Positions 51,147 through 59,246 of a stretch of DNA of 64,000 bases are shown here, in pieces. This DNA comes from Terriglobales bacterium (GTDB lineage: Bacteria > Acidobacteriota > Terriglobia > Terriglobales > Acidobacteriaceae): the NCBI GenBank assembly GCA_035567895.1, contig DATMPC010000105.1, positions 1 through 64,000 on the forward strand. The letters are read 5' to 3'. The translations under genes were made by a program, and so were the position numbers. How positions within the stretch are numbered: the first letter of the stretch is position 1; every line of letters starts with the position of its first letter. The notes beneath the pieces were generated by a model, which had not been told where the DNA came from, did not search any database, and saw only the letters and a program-made list of their open reading frames with translations.

Positions 51147-51464
51147 TTACCGCCGACCTCCGCCCTTCTTGGGCCTGCGAGCTCGCGGAGCTGGTACGAG
51201 GTCCTCACCCTCTTCTTCCTCGCCTAATCCGCCTTGCTCACCACCTGAGAGTTTCGGACGGCTAATGGTGGGCATCAGTCCGACTGCGTCGGCGTACCGC
51301 AGGTAGGTCTCGATGGACGCAACCACAACGCGAGCCTCCACCGTAATGAGATCAATACCGACCAGGGAGATACGCACCCACGCGTCTATGACCATGCCTT
51401 TGTCGAGAATGCGATCAAGAACATCGATCAGGCTTGATCCGCCGGATACTCTCTCAACAGCCAT
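51147..51464 (-). CDS. gvpA: Gas vesicle structural protein GvpA (with charged C-terminal tail)
   Basis: 105 residues. The first 70 match GvpA closely ([20 protein letters not shown], then [20 protein letters not shown] and [12 protein letters not shown]). This is the small hydrophobic protein that forms the ribs of the gas vesicle wall. Unlike the usual 70-residue GvpA, a 30-residue tail follows, first acidic ([11 protein letters not shown]) then basic ([12 protein letters not shown]). It could instead be the related GvpJ, but the rib sequence favours GvpA. It lies between the GvpJ-like gene and the histidine kinase. Confidence 0.88.
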   Translation of the reverse strand: MAVERVSGGSSLIDVLDRILDKGMVIDAWVRISLVGIDLITVEARVVVASIETYLRYADAVGLMPTISRPKLSGGEQGGLGEEEEGEDLVPAPRARRPKKGGGRR

Positions 51465-51512
51465 CTGGGCCCCTCCTCAATCTCTCCACTTTTGCTTGTT
51501 TCATAGTTATTG

Positions 51513-51863
51513 TTATTTCTTTCGTAATCCCGGTTTTGGCCGTGTCATAGGCGGAGTCGCGGACCGCCGCGGTCTCCCCCCTAAGACAGAAGCAACGCTG
51601 CGGTTTTGCGTCGACGCAGGCAGACTGCGCGTCCTTGTTTCTGTCACCTGGCGTGTAAGGTTCGGATCGAACTTCCACCAGTTCATTCCGATCTGCTCCG
51701 CCTTGTCGACAGAGCAAATCAACAGCCGAATGCGGATGGTCAGCAACTCGACATTGGCCAGGGAAACGCGGATGTCACCCGCAATCACCAGACCCTTGTC
51801 GAGGATTCGATCCAGGATGTCTATAAGGTTTGTGGTGCCGGAAACCGTAGGTGCTCGTTCCAT
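51513..51863 (-). CDS. GvpA-family minor gas vesicle protein (GvpJ-like)
   Basis: 116 residues. The core [20 protein letters not shown] followed by RVSLANVELLTIRIRLLICS belongs to the GvpA/J/M family. The helix-turn differs from GvpA (AGDIRVSLANVE in place of DAWVRVSLVGIE), and MNWWKFDPNL followed by a basic, Ser/Arg-rich tail (RPRRSATPPMTRPKPGLRKK) points to a minor nucleating protein. It precedes gvpA by 48 bp in the same transcript. Assignment among GvpJ, M and S is uncertain. Confidence 0.8.
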   Translation of the reverse strand: MERAPTVSGTTNLIDILDRILDKGLVIAGDIRVSLANVELLTIRIRLLICSVDKAEQIGMNWWKFDPNLTRQVTETRTRSLPASTQNRSVASVLGGRPRRSATPPMTRPKPGLRKK

Positions 51864-52225
51864 CCGTCGAGTCTCTCTATAACATCAACGCTAAAAAACA
51901 CGAACTGCTCACTGTACAGAAAACAGCACCAAACAGCCAAGGCTGTAGACCTTGTTAGACAGAAAAAAATGGAAATGCGCCAAGACGGGTGCGGGGAAAG
52001 CATCCGCGGGGAGTGCCTGACAATTCCAATAAACCGAATGGTTCGATGCGGGTCAGCAGGGCAGAGTTGCCTCTGGAAGAAAAATCCTCTCTGCAGGATT
52101 CGAGGATTAGAGCTCGAGGATTAAGTCTCTCCAGTGATTGACCTGAGTGGTCCATCGTCCTCGTAGAGACGCAGCATGCTGCGTCTTTACTATGCAGACG
52201 GTAAATCCGTCGCGTGGGTTGCGTG
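51864..52225. other. Gap upstream of the GvpJ-like gene
   Basis: 362 bp between the OmpA-family gene and the GvpJ-like gene, both on the minus strand. It probably holds the promoter of the gvpJ-gvpA-kinase block, but no clear -35/-10 pair was identified. A short run of GAGGATT units lies near 52097-52125 (GGATTCGAGGATTAGAGC). Confidence 0.45.
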
Positions 52226-53818
52226 CTATTGCCCGCGCGGGGAACTTACCGCAACATCTGTTCCAATCGCTTCGCCGGAGAGCACCAATTCCACGCGCCG
52301 GTTCCGCTGTCGGCCTTCTGGCGTGTCGTTGCTGGCGATAGGCTGCATCTTTCCCAAGCCTCGCGCTGTCACGGCGGCTGAAGCGACACCCTGGTTTACG
52401 AAGTAATCACGCACAGCTTGTGCGCGTTGTTCGGAGAGCCGCTGGTTATATTCATCGGTTCCGACAGCGTCGGTGTGTCCTTCGATCGCAACCTTCAGGC
52501 TCGAATAGGCCAGCAGGATACCCGAAACTTTAGCGAGGCGCTCGCGAGCCTCCGGCTTCAGTTCGTACTTGCCAGTCTGGAACAGCACGTCGCCCATGTT
52601 GGCGATCAGGCCGCGTGCGGTGTCGTGCGTCTCAAGCACAGCATTGAGCTGCTGCAACAGGCGCGCGCGAAGATCCGCTTTGTCCTTTTCAGCCTGTTGA
52701 CGGAGACGGTCGGCTTCCTGCGCGGCAGCCCGGGCTTTATCGGCTTCCTGTGCTAGCTGCTGCTGTTGCGCCAGTGCAGCCTGACGGGCAGAATCTGCTT
52801 CTGCTTTCGCTTGTTCAGCCTGAGCCTTGGCTTGTTCAGCCTGCTGCGTCGCTAATTCGGCTTCCTTGCGCATGCGCTCAGCTTCGCTTCGCGCTGCTTC
52901 TGCTCTAGCGCGATCTTCTTCCGCCTGAGCGCGGCGCTGTGCTTCTGCCGCTGCCTGAGCGCGGGCTTGCGCTTCGCGCTCGCTCGAATCACGGGCCAGG
53001 CGCTCCTCTTCCTGCTTCTTGAGTGACATCACACGGGCGTCTTCAGCAGTCTGGGCAGCGTCGCGGGCATAAGTTGCAACCGACGATTTCTGCTTATTGC
53101 GATATGCCGTTTCGGCGTTGGATAGCGATTTTTCAGCATTGGCCAGAGCACTGGCAGCGTACTTGTCAGCACCAGCATTGCGCGCGATGCGTACCGCATT
53201 GCGTGCTTCAAATAGGCTCAGCGGAGTACGCGGATCGATTCCGAAAATGGCATTTTCAATGCGCGCGTTCGATGACCTATAAGCGTCACGTCCCAAGAGC
53301 TGGTAACTGAACTGGATCTGTTGCTCCATTCCCGCGGTGTCGGAGCGCAGCATGTTCTCAGAGATCACGAGACTTCCCGGCTGCGTCACGGCAAAGTACG
53401 GCTCAGCCGTAACCACCAACCCGAAAGTCTGCAATTCCGTAGTGGCCTTTACCTCTGTCTGGCCATGACTGAGAACCAGTTCCCCTAAATTTACGGCGCG
53501 ACCCTGCGGGCTGATGGCCCACAAAACATAGGTCAGGTACTCCATGCCGAACTTGTTGGCGGGCTCCAGGCCAGCCATCATGAGTTCCACTTCCACACGT
53601 CCCTTGCGGCTCTTGACCTGCGCCTCACCGCCGGCGGAGGGCATTAGCTCCGTGCCCTGCATGTTGACCTTCGACGACGAAGAATTGCGATAGTTGATCG
53701 CCTTCATCTGGTGAGCGACAGAAGGTTTGCCGATAGATGCGGCCTGTGAAGACGCGGTCTGAGCGGCAGCCGTAAAGCTGAGAGAAGCTGCCAGTGCAAG
53801 ATGGACAAGTGGTTTCAT
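52226..53818 (-). CDS. OmpA-family protein with long Ala/Glu-rich coiled coil
   Basis: 530 residues from the ATG at 53818 (GGAGAGG upstream; the signal peptide HLALAASLSFTAAA follows at once). Residues about 30-190 form a beta-rich domain. Then comes a long alpha-helical stretch rich in Ala, Gln, Glu and Arg (AEAQRRAQAEEDRARAEAAR, and the repeated QAEQAKAQAEQAKAEADSA). The C-terminal OmpA domain (about 415-520) binds peptidoglycan: FQTGKYELKPEARERLAKV, then VAIEGHTDAVGTDEYNQRLS and RRVELVLSG. It probably tethers the outer membrane to the wall. It interrupts the gas vesicle series. Confidence 0.9.
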   Translation of the reverse strand: MKPLVHLALAASLSFTAAAQTASSQAASIGKPSVAHQMKAINYRNSSSSKVNMQGTELMPSAGGEAQVKSRKGRVEVELMMAGLEPANKFGMEYLTYVLWAISPQGRAVNLGELVLSHGQTEVKATTELQTFGLVVTAEPYFAVTQPGSLVISENMLRSDTAGMEQQIQFSYQLLGRDAYRSSNARIENAIFGIDPRTPLSLFEARNAVRIARNAGADKYAASALANAEKSLSNAETAYRNKQKSSVATYARDAAQTAEDARVMSLKKQEEERLARDSSEREAQARAQAAAEAQRRAQAEEDRARAEAARSEAERMRKEAELATQQAEQAKAQAEQAKAEADSARQAALAQQQQLAQEADKARAAAQEADRLRQQAEKDKADLRARLLQQLNAVLETHDTARGLIANMGDVLFQTGKYELKPEARERLAKVSGILLAYSSLKVAIEGHTDAVGTDEYNQRLSEQRAQAVRDYFVNQGVASAAVTARGLGKMQPIASNDTPEGRQRNRRVELVLSGEAIGTDVAVSSPRGQ

Positions 53819-54309
53819 TGACCTCTCCGAAATGGCGCATTCTGGGGGAGGACAGAGAATCGCCTGAAGGATGTTATGCATTGCGGGTGTGACAGAGAAC
53901 GTCACAGGGGTGCTAGAACGGTTGGGTGTTGCCACTGAAGGTGATTGTGATGGCGGGATTTAGGGGATGGCGGGAGACGTGCCTCAAATGGGATCTTGAG
54001 AGGATCGTGCGCAAAATAGAGCCCGAACTTCGGTCATTCTTCGAGCGAGGCTAAATCGGCTCACGTCACTCGCTCCGTGCTCTGCAAGAATTGAAAGCGT
54101 GAGTTTCCATCATAACGACGGAAATCACGCGGCGTCCTCGCGAAAAGCCGAAAGAGGCATCTTTCTGCCGTAACTCTTTTCTCCAAAACCGCCATTAACT
54201 ATCTGGGGCATTGTGTGTGCGCACAGCCAGAACACGGTGCAAGACTCTAATCTGAACGCGTTCATAGCACATAATGCTGGCTTCTTTATCACTTTGAGGA
54301 GTCACACCC
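53819..54309. other. Divergent promoter region of the OmpA-family and DUF4139 genes
   Basis: 491 bp without a gene. A hairpin at 54097-54130 pairs GCGTGA-TTTCC with GGAAA-TCACGC (one bulged base, 11-base loop). It could belong to the leader of the DUF4139 gene. It does not match any riboswitch I know. A GAGGAG ribosome-binding site lies at 54295. Confidence 0.5.
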
Positions 54310-55875
54310 ATGATCGAGCGGCTTCGTTGTTTTGTGGTGTTCTTGCCTTGTATTTCTCTTTGCGCCCAACAACCTGCCAATTCGTCTCCGGTAATGCGTG
54401 CGAGCGCGCCGGCTTCCATCACAATCTATAACCAGGATTTTGCGGTCGTGCGGCAGACGCTGCCACTGCAGACCAAATCGGGAGTGAACGATATTAGCTT
54501 CGATGATGCCACCGAGCAGGTGGAACCCGACTCCGTAATCCTGCGCGATCCCACCGGCAAGCATACCGTCCAGGTGCTCGAGCAGAACTACCGCGCAGAG
54601 ACTGCCAGCCAGCAACTGCTGCTTTCCCTCTTCGAAGGCCAGACCATCGATTTTGAAGTTCGCCAGCAGGACCGCACCGAGATCGTCAAAGGCAAGATCA
54701 TTCGCAGCGGCTATGTCGATCGGGCCGGCTTGGCCCGTCGTTATGGTCCTGGCTACAACCAATATCTGCTTAATCAGGCGTACAACAACACGCAAATCCC
54801 TCCCGGAATGGAACAGCCTCTGATCGAGGTGAACGGCGCTTTGCGATTCTCCCTTCCTGGGACGCCGCTCTTCCCCTCACTGCCGGACAGCACCATCTTG
54901 AAACCGATGATGAACTGGAAGCTGCAGTCGAGCGGCGGGAACTTCAACGCCGAACTGGGATACATCACCGGCGGAATGAGCTGGGAGGCGGACTACAACA
55001 TCACAGCGTCGCCGAACGGGGACACGCTGGAACTAATCGGCTGGGTGACGATCGACAATCACAGCGGCAAGGGATTTCGCGATGCCAATGTGGAGTTGAT
55101 GGCGGGCGAGGTAAACAAGGTGCAGCCGAATCAAGCTAGGTATGGAGGAGGTTTTGGCGGCGGCATAGCTTCGATGGCCGGCCCAGTCCCCGCACCCCAA
55201 GTCACACAGAAGACTTTCGACGAGTATCACCTCTATACGCTTCATCGTCCCTTGAGCATCACCAATCGCGAGACGAAGCAAGTGGAGTTCTTGCGTGCCG
55301 GCGGCATTCAGGCGAAGCGGATTTACGTGTACGACGGATTCAGCCCCGATCCTCAGTATCAATACCAGAACTGGCAATATCTACGTCAGAGCCGCGAGTT
55401 TGGCGCGACGTCTGAGAACAAAAGCGTCTGGGTAATGCAGGAATTCAAGAACTCCGACGCGAATCATCTGGGCGTGCCATTACCCAAGGGAAGAATGCGC
55501 TTCTACCGCCGTGGCGACGCAGAGCAACTGGAGTTCATCGGGGAAAACACGATTCCGCACACGGCCAAAGATGAGACCATCCGCGTGTACACCGGCAACG
55601 CCTTTGATTTAGTAGGAGAGCGCCGCCGTACTAACTTCAAGATCGACAATAACAGCAACTATGCCGAGGAGTCATTCGAAGTCCGAGTGAGGAACCATAA
55701 GAAAGAGGCAGCGAAAATCGTCGTCGTGGAACATCTGTATCGCGGAGCAACCTGGGACATCACGCAAAACTCCAACGACTTCGCAAAAAAAGACAGCCAA
55801 ACCATCGAATTCCCCATAGACGTGCCTTCCGACGGCGAGCAGAAAGTGATCTACACGGTCAGGTACAACTGGTAA
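54310..55875 (+). CDS. DUF4139 domain exported protein
   Basis: 521 residues. A signal peptide (RCFVVFLPCISLCAQ) is followed by a DUF4140/4139-type protein: ITIYNQDFAVVRQTLPL at the start, then DFEVRQQDRTEIVKGKIIRS, LGYITGGMSWEADYNI, LELIGWVTIDNHSGKGFRDA and KVIYTVRYNW at the end. The family, sometimes called mucoidy inhibitor-like, is made of beta-strands and has no known activity. It is the only plus-strand gene inside this part of the gas vesicle region except for the MazF pair. Confidence 0.85.
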   Translation: MIERLRCFVVFLPCISLCAQQPANSSPVMRASAPASITIYNQDFAVVRQTLPLQTKSGVNDISFDDATEQVEPDSVILRDPTGKHTVQVLEQNYRAETASQQLLLSLFEGQTIDFEVRQQDRTEIVKGKIIRSGYVDRAGLARRYGPGYNQYLLNQAYNNTQIPPGMEQPLIEVNGALRFSLPGTPLFPSLPDSTILKPMMNWKLQSSGGNFNAELGYITGGMSWEADYNITASPNGDTLELIGWVTIDNHSGKGFRDANVELMAGEVNKVQPNQARYGGGFGGGIASMAGPVPAPQVTQKTFDEYHLYTLHRPLSITNRETKQVEFLRAGGIQAKRIYVYDGFSPDPQYQYQNWQYLRQSREFGATSENKSVWVMQEFKNSDANHLGVPLPKGRMRFYRRGDAEQLEFIGENTIPHTAKDETIRVYTGNAFDLVGERRRTNFKIDNNSNYAEESFEVRVRNHKKEAAKIVVVEHLYRGATWDITQNSNDFAKKDSQTIEFPIDVPSDGEQKVIYTVRYNW

Positions 55876-55899
55876 GTAAATTCTTCATAGGAGAGCAGA

Positions 55900-56235
55900 C
55901 TACTTCTTTTCGTCAGTCCACAACTGGCCGAGAGGTCCCAAATCGAGATTTAGATCTTCCGGTTTGAGCCCGAAGTGTTGGGCCAACTCGCGGATCTTCT
56001 GCTCCAGTTTCATGAGCGCGAGTCCCATCTCCTCGATCTGCGCGTCGGCGAGAGCGCCGCCCTCCATGCGGCGAATCGCTTGACGTTCGAGAAGCTTGCG
56101 TAGGAGTTCGATGAGACTGAGCACAAGGCGGGCCAGTCCTTGCTCGATGTTCTCAGAGTTGCAATCGAGGCGCTGCGTTGTTCCGCTGGCGATAGACGCG
56201 AGTTCCCGATTGAGACCCTGGATGGCTTGCTCCAT
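55900..56235 (-). CDS. gvpK: Gas vesicle protein GvpK
   Basis: 111 residues. GvpK is an accessory protein required for gas vesicle formation. The family core is well kept: RLDCNSENIEQGLARLVLSL, IELLRKLLERQAIRRMEGG, LADAQIEEMGLALMKLEQK, and LGPLGQLW near the end. The length is normal. It follows the second GvpF/L gene by 32 bp on the same strand. Confidence 0.93.
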   Translation of the reverse strand: MEQAIQGLNRELASIASGTTQRLDCNSENIEQGLARLVLSLIELLRKLLERQAIRRMEGGALADAQIEEMGLALMKLEQKIRELAQHFGLKPEDLNLDLGPLGQLWTDEKK

Positions 56236-56267
56236 CTCGTCAGGCGCAATCTTCTTGGGTTCGTCGC

Positions 56268-56918
56268 TCAGGGTTCAGATCTCCGCGGAGACTCCAGGAA
56301 TTCGGTTGCGGGCCAAGGGCCACTCCAACGCACATTGATCTGGTGCTCGCACTTGCTCAGTCTCTCACGGAAGGCCGCGATATTCGCTCGGTCAACGAGT
56401 GCGTACAGGCGAAATCCTTGTGGAGTGTCGCGCTCACGCCACTCGATCGCCTCGGATGAGAGCAGCTTCTTCACAGTCTCTGCTGTATTGCGAAGGTGCC
56501 GCGACTCAGCAGCTCGGGCCCGCAAATGCTCTGTTCCTGTTTTCGCATCTGCTACAGAGCCAGTGGGCGGAGGTGTCACCCGCACCTCCATTTGCGCATG
56601 CTGGGCATGCCTACTAAGAAACGTCGAGTAGCGCAGCGATTCTTGTTGCAAGTGCTTGCTAAGTTCCGGCGATGTAAGCCATGTAGGAAAGCGAAACGGC
56701 ACCACTGCGGCATGGCTAAACACTGCATGTACCGCCTCATGGAAGTCCAGGGCTGCCGATTGAAATGTTTTTGGCGAGATGTCGCTCTTCGACAGCTCGG
56801 AATAGAGGACTAACAGATCACGCTCGATGAGCTGATGAATACGGGAATTCAGTACTCCCGTTTCGGGAAACGCCGCAACGGAATCGCCAAGCAGAATGCA
56901 GTAGGGAAGCACCGTCAT
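56268..56918 (-). CDS. Gas vesicle protein GvpF/GvpL family, copy 2
   Basis: 216 residues, shorter than the other two copies. It begins with a divergent first domain (PYCILLGDSVAAFPETGVLN), but keeps VVPFRFPTWLTSPELSKHLQ, matching the MSFGTVF region of the family. The second domain includes HLRARAAESRHLRNTAETVK, GFRLYALVDRANIAAFRERL and the signature NVRWSGPWPATEF. It lies 9 bp downstream of the GvpM/S-like gene, so the two are probably co-translated. It likely forms part of the nucleation complex. Confidence 0.82.
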   Translation of the reverse strand: MTVLPYCILLGDSVAAFPETGVLNSRIHQLIERDLLVLYSELSKSDISPKTFQSAALDFHEAVHAVFSHAAVVPFRFPTWLTSPELSKHLQQESLRYSTFLSRHAQHAQMEVRVTPPPTGSVADAKTGTEHLRARAAESRHLRNTAETVKKLLSSEAIEWRERDTPQGFRLYALVDRANIAAFRERLSKCEHQINVRWSGPWPATEFLESPRRSEP

Positions 56919-56926
56919 TCAAGAGC

Positions 56927-57160
56927 TCAGGAGGAAGGAGACCGTTCAATGTGTTTCATCGCCGTCTCGACAGAGGTGAGAACGGCATTCAATCCGAGAT
57001 AAACGAGATCGACTCCAGCTACCGAGATCACCAGGCTTCCGTGCAGCACGACGCCCGCGTTCAACACGTGATCGAGGATGTCGAGCAGGGAAGCTTCGTC
57101 CTCCCCGGACTTTGCGGGAGTGAGAATTGCGTCGGCTGTGGTTTGGGTAGGCATTGGCAA
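56927..57160 (-). CDS. GvpA-family minor gas vesicle protein (GvpM/GvpS-like)
   Basis: 77 residues. The core SLLDILDHVLNAGVVLHGSL followed by VISVAGVDLVYLGLNAVLTS is the GvpA fold with the HGSLVISVAGVDLVYL variant seen in GvpM/GvpS-like proteins. It is not a wall protein candidate because the rib helices differ from GvpA. A second ATG two codons in could also be the start. It is followed at 9 bp by the second GvpF/L gene and GvpK, forming a compact sub-operon. Confidence 0.83.
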   Translation of the reverse strand: MPMPTQTTADAILTPAKSGEDEASLLDILDHVLNAGVVLHGSLVISVAGVDLVYLGLNAVLTSVETAMKHIERSPSS

Positions 57161-57255
57161 TCCAGATTACATAGTAACTGCGGCTGAGTTCGTTCAGCAG
57201 CAGTTGCAGGATTTGCTCGCTCAGCGTCGTCAACATTCCTATGGCAGTCAGGCCG

Positions 57256-57277
57256 CTGGTAGTATATTGGTAGTATG
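57256..57277 (+). promoter_or_regulatory. Tandem 11-bp repeats at the antitoxin start, likely operator
   Basis: CTGGTAGTATA and TTGGTAGTATG are adjacent 11-bp repeats, one DNA turn apart, and the second overlaps the antitoxin ATG. This is the usual arrangement of a ribbon-helix-helix autorepressor site. Confidence 0.6.
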
Positions 57278-57508
57278 AAAGAGAAGACGTCTATCACACT
57301 CTCGACCGAGGTTCTCGCGGACCTCGACCGATTGGGAGGAAAGCGGCGATCTCGTTCAGCCCTGATTGAATCGATACTGCGCTATTACCTAAAGCAAAAA
57401 GAACGCAGCCGGCTTCATGCTCGCGAGCTTGAACGGCTGAATGAAGCGGCTGAACGCCTCAATGAAGAGGCCGCCGACGTACTTGAATATCAATTCGGCG
57501 AAGAGTGA
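57275..57508 (+). CDS. Ribbon-helix-helix antitoxin
   Basis: 77 residues. The N-terminal ribbon-helix-helix is clear: KTSITLSTEVLADLDRLGGK (strand), then RSRSALIESILRYYLKQKE. A long charged helix (NEAAERLNEEAADVLEYQF) provides the toxin-binding part. It pairs with the MazF/PemK-type toxin 14 bp downstream. It probably represses its own promoter through the tandem repeats that overlap its start. No ribosome-binding site is visible upstream. Confidence 0.82.
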   Translation: MKEKTSITLSTEVLADLDRLGGKRRSRSALIESILRYYLKQKERSRLHARELERLNEAAERLNEEAADVLEYQFGEE

Positions 57509-57522
57509 TCGGGAGCTGATTG

Positions 57523-57846
57523 GTGAGGCGTGGCGACCTATATCGCGTTCAGAGACCCGGTGGAGATCCCAAGCAGTATCGCAGTTTCGTGGTTGTTAGC
57601 CGGCAAGTGCTGATCTCTTCAAAGTTTTCTACTGTAATTTGTGCTCCTGTATTTACGTCTGGGCAGGGTCTGGCGACGCAGGTGAGTGTTGGTCCAGACG
57701 AAGGGCTGAAGCATCAGAGCTGGATCATGTGCGACAACCTGGTGAGCCTTCGCAAAGCAGACCTGACACAATACTTGGGATCGCTCTCAGCGACGAAGTC
57801 TTCCGAGCTCAATCGAGCCCTTAAGGTGGCACTGGATTTGGACTGA
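57523..57846 (+). CDS. MazF/PemK family mRNA interferase toxin
   Basis: 107 residues from a GTG at 57523, with GGGAG upstream; an adjacent TTG at 57520 is also possible. The family start [20 protein letters not shown] is followed by [23 protein letters not shown], then [21 protein letters not shown] with the catalytic Ser/Thr-Asp region. MazF toxins cut single-stranded RNA at short sequences and stop translation. The pair lies on the plus strand between gas vesicle genes of opposite orientation. Confidence 0.85.
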   Translation: MRRGDLYRVQRPGGDPKQYRSFVVVSRQVLISSKFSTVICAPVFTSGQGLATQVSVGPDEGLKHQSWIMCDNLVSLRKADLTQYLGSLSATKSSELNRALKVALDLD

Positions 57847-57936
57847 GGATTTCAGGCTTGTCTGAACGAACGGATACCAATGCATCTCCAATCGGTGCGG
57901 CTAAAGCGGGCAGCGTTCACGAAATCGGCAAGCGCG

Positions 57937-58224
57937 TCAAAAATTCTCGGGCCACTTCCGTGCGCCGTGAAGGACCGCCAGAATCTGAACCTTGTTGTGC
58001 TGAAGCCGGTAGGCAATCAGGAAAGGAGTGCGAAGGATGACTATCTCTCGGGTTCCAGGAATACGGCCGTGACGTCCTGCGTCAGGATATCTTTCCAATA
58101 CTTCAACAGCTGAGAAAATGCGTTCCAGCATCCTGTTGCCGGCTTGAGGAGAGTGTTCTGTCGACCAATAGTCGTATGCAGCGTGCAGTTGCTGGGCAGC
58201 TCTGGACGTCCAGACTACTTTCAC
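57937..58224 (-). CDS. ParE/RelE family toxin
   Basis: 95 residues from a GTG at 58224 that overlaps the antitoxin stop (GTGA). A longer in-frame reading is rejected because it would run through the antitoxin gene. The fold markers are KVVWTSRAAQQLHAAYDYWS, then RIFSAVEVLERYPDAGRHGR, PGTREIVILRTPFLIAYRL and VQILAVLHGARKWP. This is the ParE type, which inhibits DNA gyrase, more than RelE. It forms a toxin-antitoxin pair with the gene at 58221 and is convergent with the MazF pair. Confidence 0.88.
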   Translation of the reverse strand: MKVVWTSRAAQQLHAAYDYWSTEHSPQAGNRMLERIFSAVEVLERYPDAGRHGRIPGTREIVILRTPFLIAYRLQHNKVQILAVLHGARKWPENF

Positions 58225-58463
58225 TTCCGGCGGCGCCACTTGGCAGCCATGGCTCGAACCTTCGCGTGTTCTACCAGCTTGCCGGCATCGGCTTCCGCAA
58301 TGCCTGTTTTGATTTGTTCGAGCTGCCACCGCTGGACTTCGAGGTAGGCAGTCACTGCCTCATTGAGAAGGTAGGTGCGATCCCTGTCAGTGGCATCCGC
58401 CAGAGCATCGAGCTCCCCCAGTTTTTCGGAATCCAGGCGAAAGCTTATAGTTCCTTTGCCCAT
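58221..58463 (-). CDS. Ribbon-helix-helix antitoxin of the ParE pair
   Basis: 80 residues. The N-terminal KGTISFRLDSEKLGELDALA and RDRTYLLNEAVTAYLEVQRW form a CopG/ParD-type ribbon-helix-helix. The C-terminal helix (IKTGIAEADAGKLVEHAKVRA) is the toxin-binding part common in such antitoxins. It overlaps the toxin start by four bases. Confidence 0.88.
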   Translation of the reverse strand: MGKGTISFRLDSEKLGELDALADATDRDRTYLLNEAVTAYLEVQRWQLEQIKTGIAEADAGKLVEHAKVRAMAAKWRRRK

Positions 58464-58511
58464 AAGCCCAAATCATACGGCGCGCTAGGATGTATTGCAA
58501 TGCATGACAAC

Positions 58512-59246
58512 TTACACAAACGAATACGGCGGCCAAGGTCCGGTACATTGAATTTCGCGGCGGTCGGCCCAGCGAGTGGCATAACGCTTCAGCATGTTGT
58601 CCCACTTTGGGCGATCCTTCTTTCGGACGAGGAAGGATGCTTGCCACTCCAGGTTGCTTTGCCCTGAGCTGACCTTGCCGGCAGGGGCTGAATCGGCGGC
58701 GATGGCCTGAAGCTCACGGGCAAACTCAACGACATCAGGATCGAGTTCCGTGCGCTTTTTTACCTGGACCATGGCCTTGGCTCGCAGGTAGTCGCGCCCT
58801 GAAGCGGTTTCGATCGGCGAAGCTGGAGGTGAGGGATTCAGGAAAAGCTTCACGCCCCACTCCTCAGTGCCTTCAATGCGGGTGAGTGTGGCCGAGAGTT
58901 TGTCTTTCTCAGCGCGCATATGTTGCAGCAAGGATTCTTCACTCTTGAATACTGTTCCAAAACGGGCTGGCAGTAGCGTAACCGTTTCGGAGATCTGGGA
59001 GACTGCGCGTTGATGACGCACGCTTGCGCCTGTGAGCCATTCCAGATTCTCCATGTTGGAGGCTAGCTTTTCGCCGAACTCGGTTTCGGGAACACGGCTG
59101 AACCAGGCTGTCAGCCCCGCATCTTCCAGACATTCGACGGCCGTGGTTCCGTGGATGGAGCTGCTGATTTTCACCCCCGGATTCTTTGCGCTGATGCCGT
59201 AGAGGTAAAGCAGGCCATTGGCGTTCGCTCGCGGCTTGGATTTCAC
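58512..59246 (-). CDS. Gas vesicle protein GvpF/GvpL family, copy 3
   Basis: 244 residues from a GTG at 59246 that overlaps the stop of the ATPase gene (GTGA). A GTG at 59258 is an alternative, and the long upstream frame lies inside that gene. The domain starts GLLYLYGISAKNPGVKI, contains LLPARFGTVFKSEESLLQHM and EEWGVKLFLNP, and ends with REIQCTGPWPPYSFV, the GvpF/L signature. Tight coupling to the ArsA/Get3-like gene suggests the two proteins act together in gas vesicle assembly. Confidence 0.88.
   Translation of the reverse strand: MKSKPRANANGLLYLYGISAKNPGVKISSSIHGTTAVECLEDAGLTAWFSRVPETEFGEKLASNMENLEWLTGASVRHQRAVSQISETVTLLPARFGTVFKSEESLLQHMRAEKDKLSATLTRIEGTEEWGVKLFLNPSPPASPIETASGRDYLRAKAMVQVKKRTELDPDVVEFARELQAIAADSAPAGKVSSGQSNLEWQASFLVRKKDRPKWDNMLKRYATRWADRREIQCTGPWPPYSFV

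Noticed and set aside
54097-54130. Hairpin in the DUF4139 leader as a c-di-GMP or TPP riboswitch
   Set aside because: Only a simple stem-loop is present; the conserved GEMM or THI-box sequences are missing.
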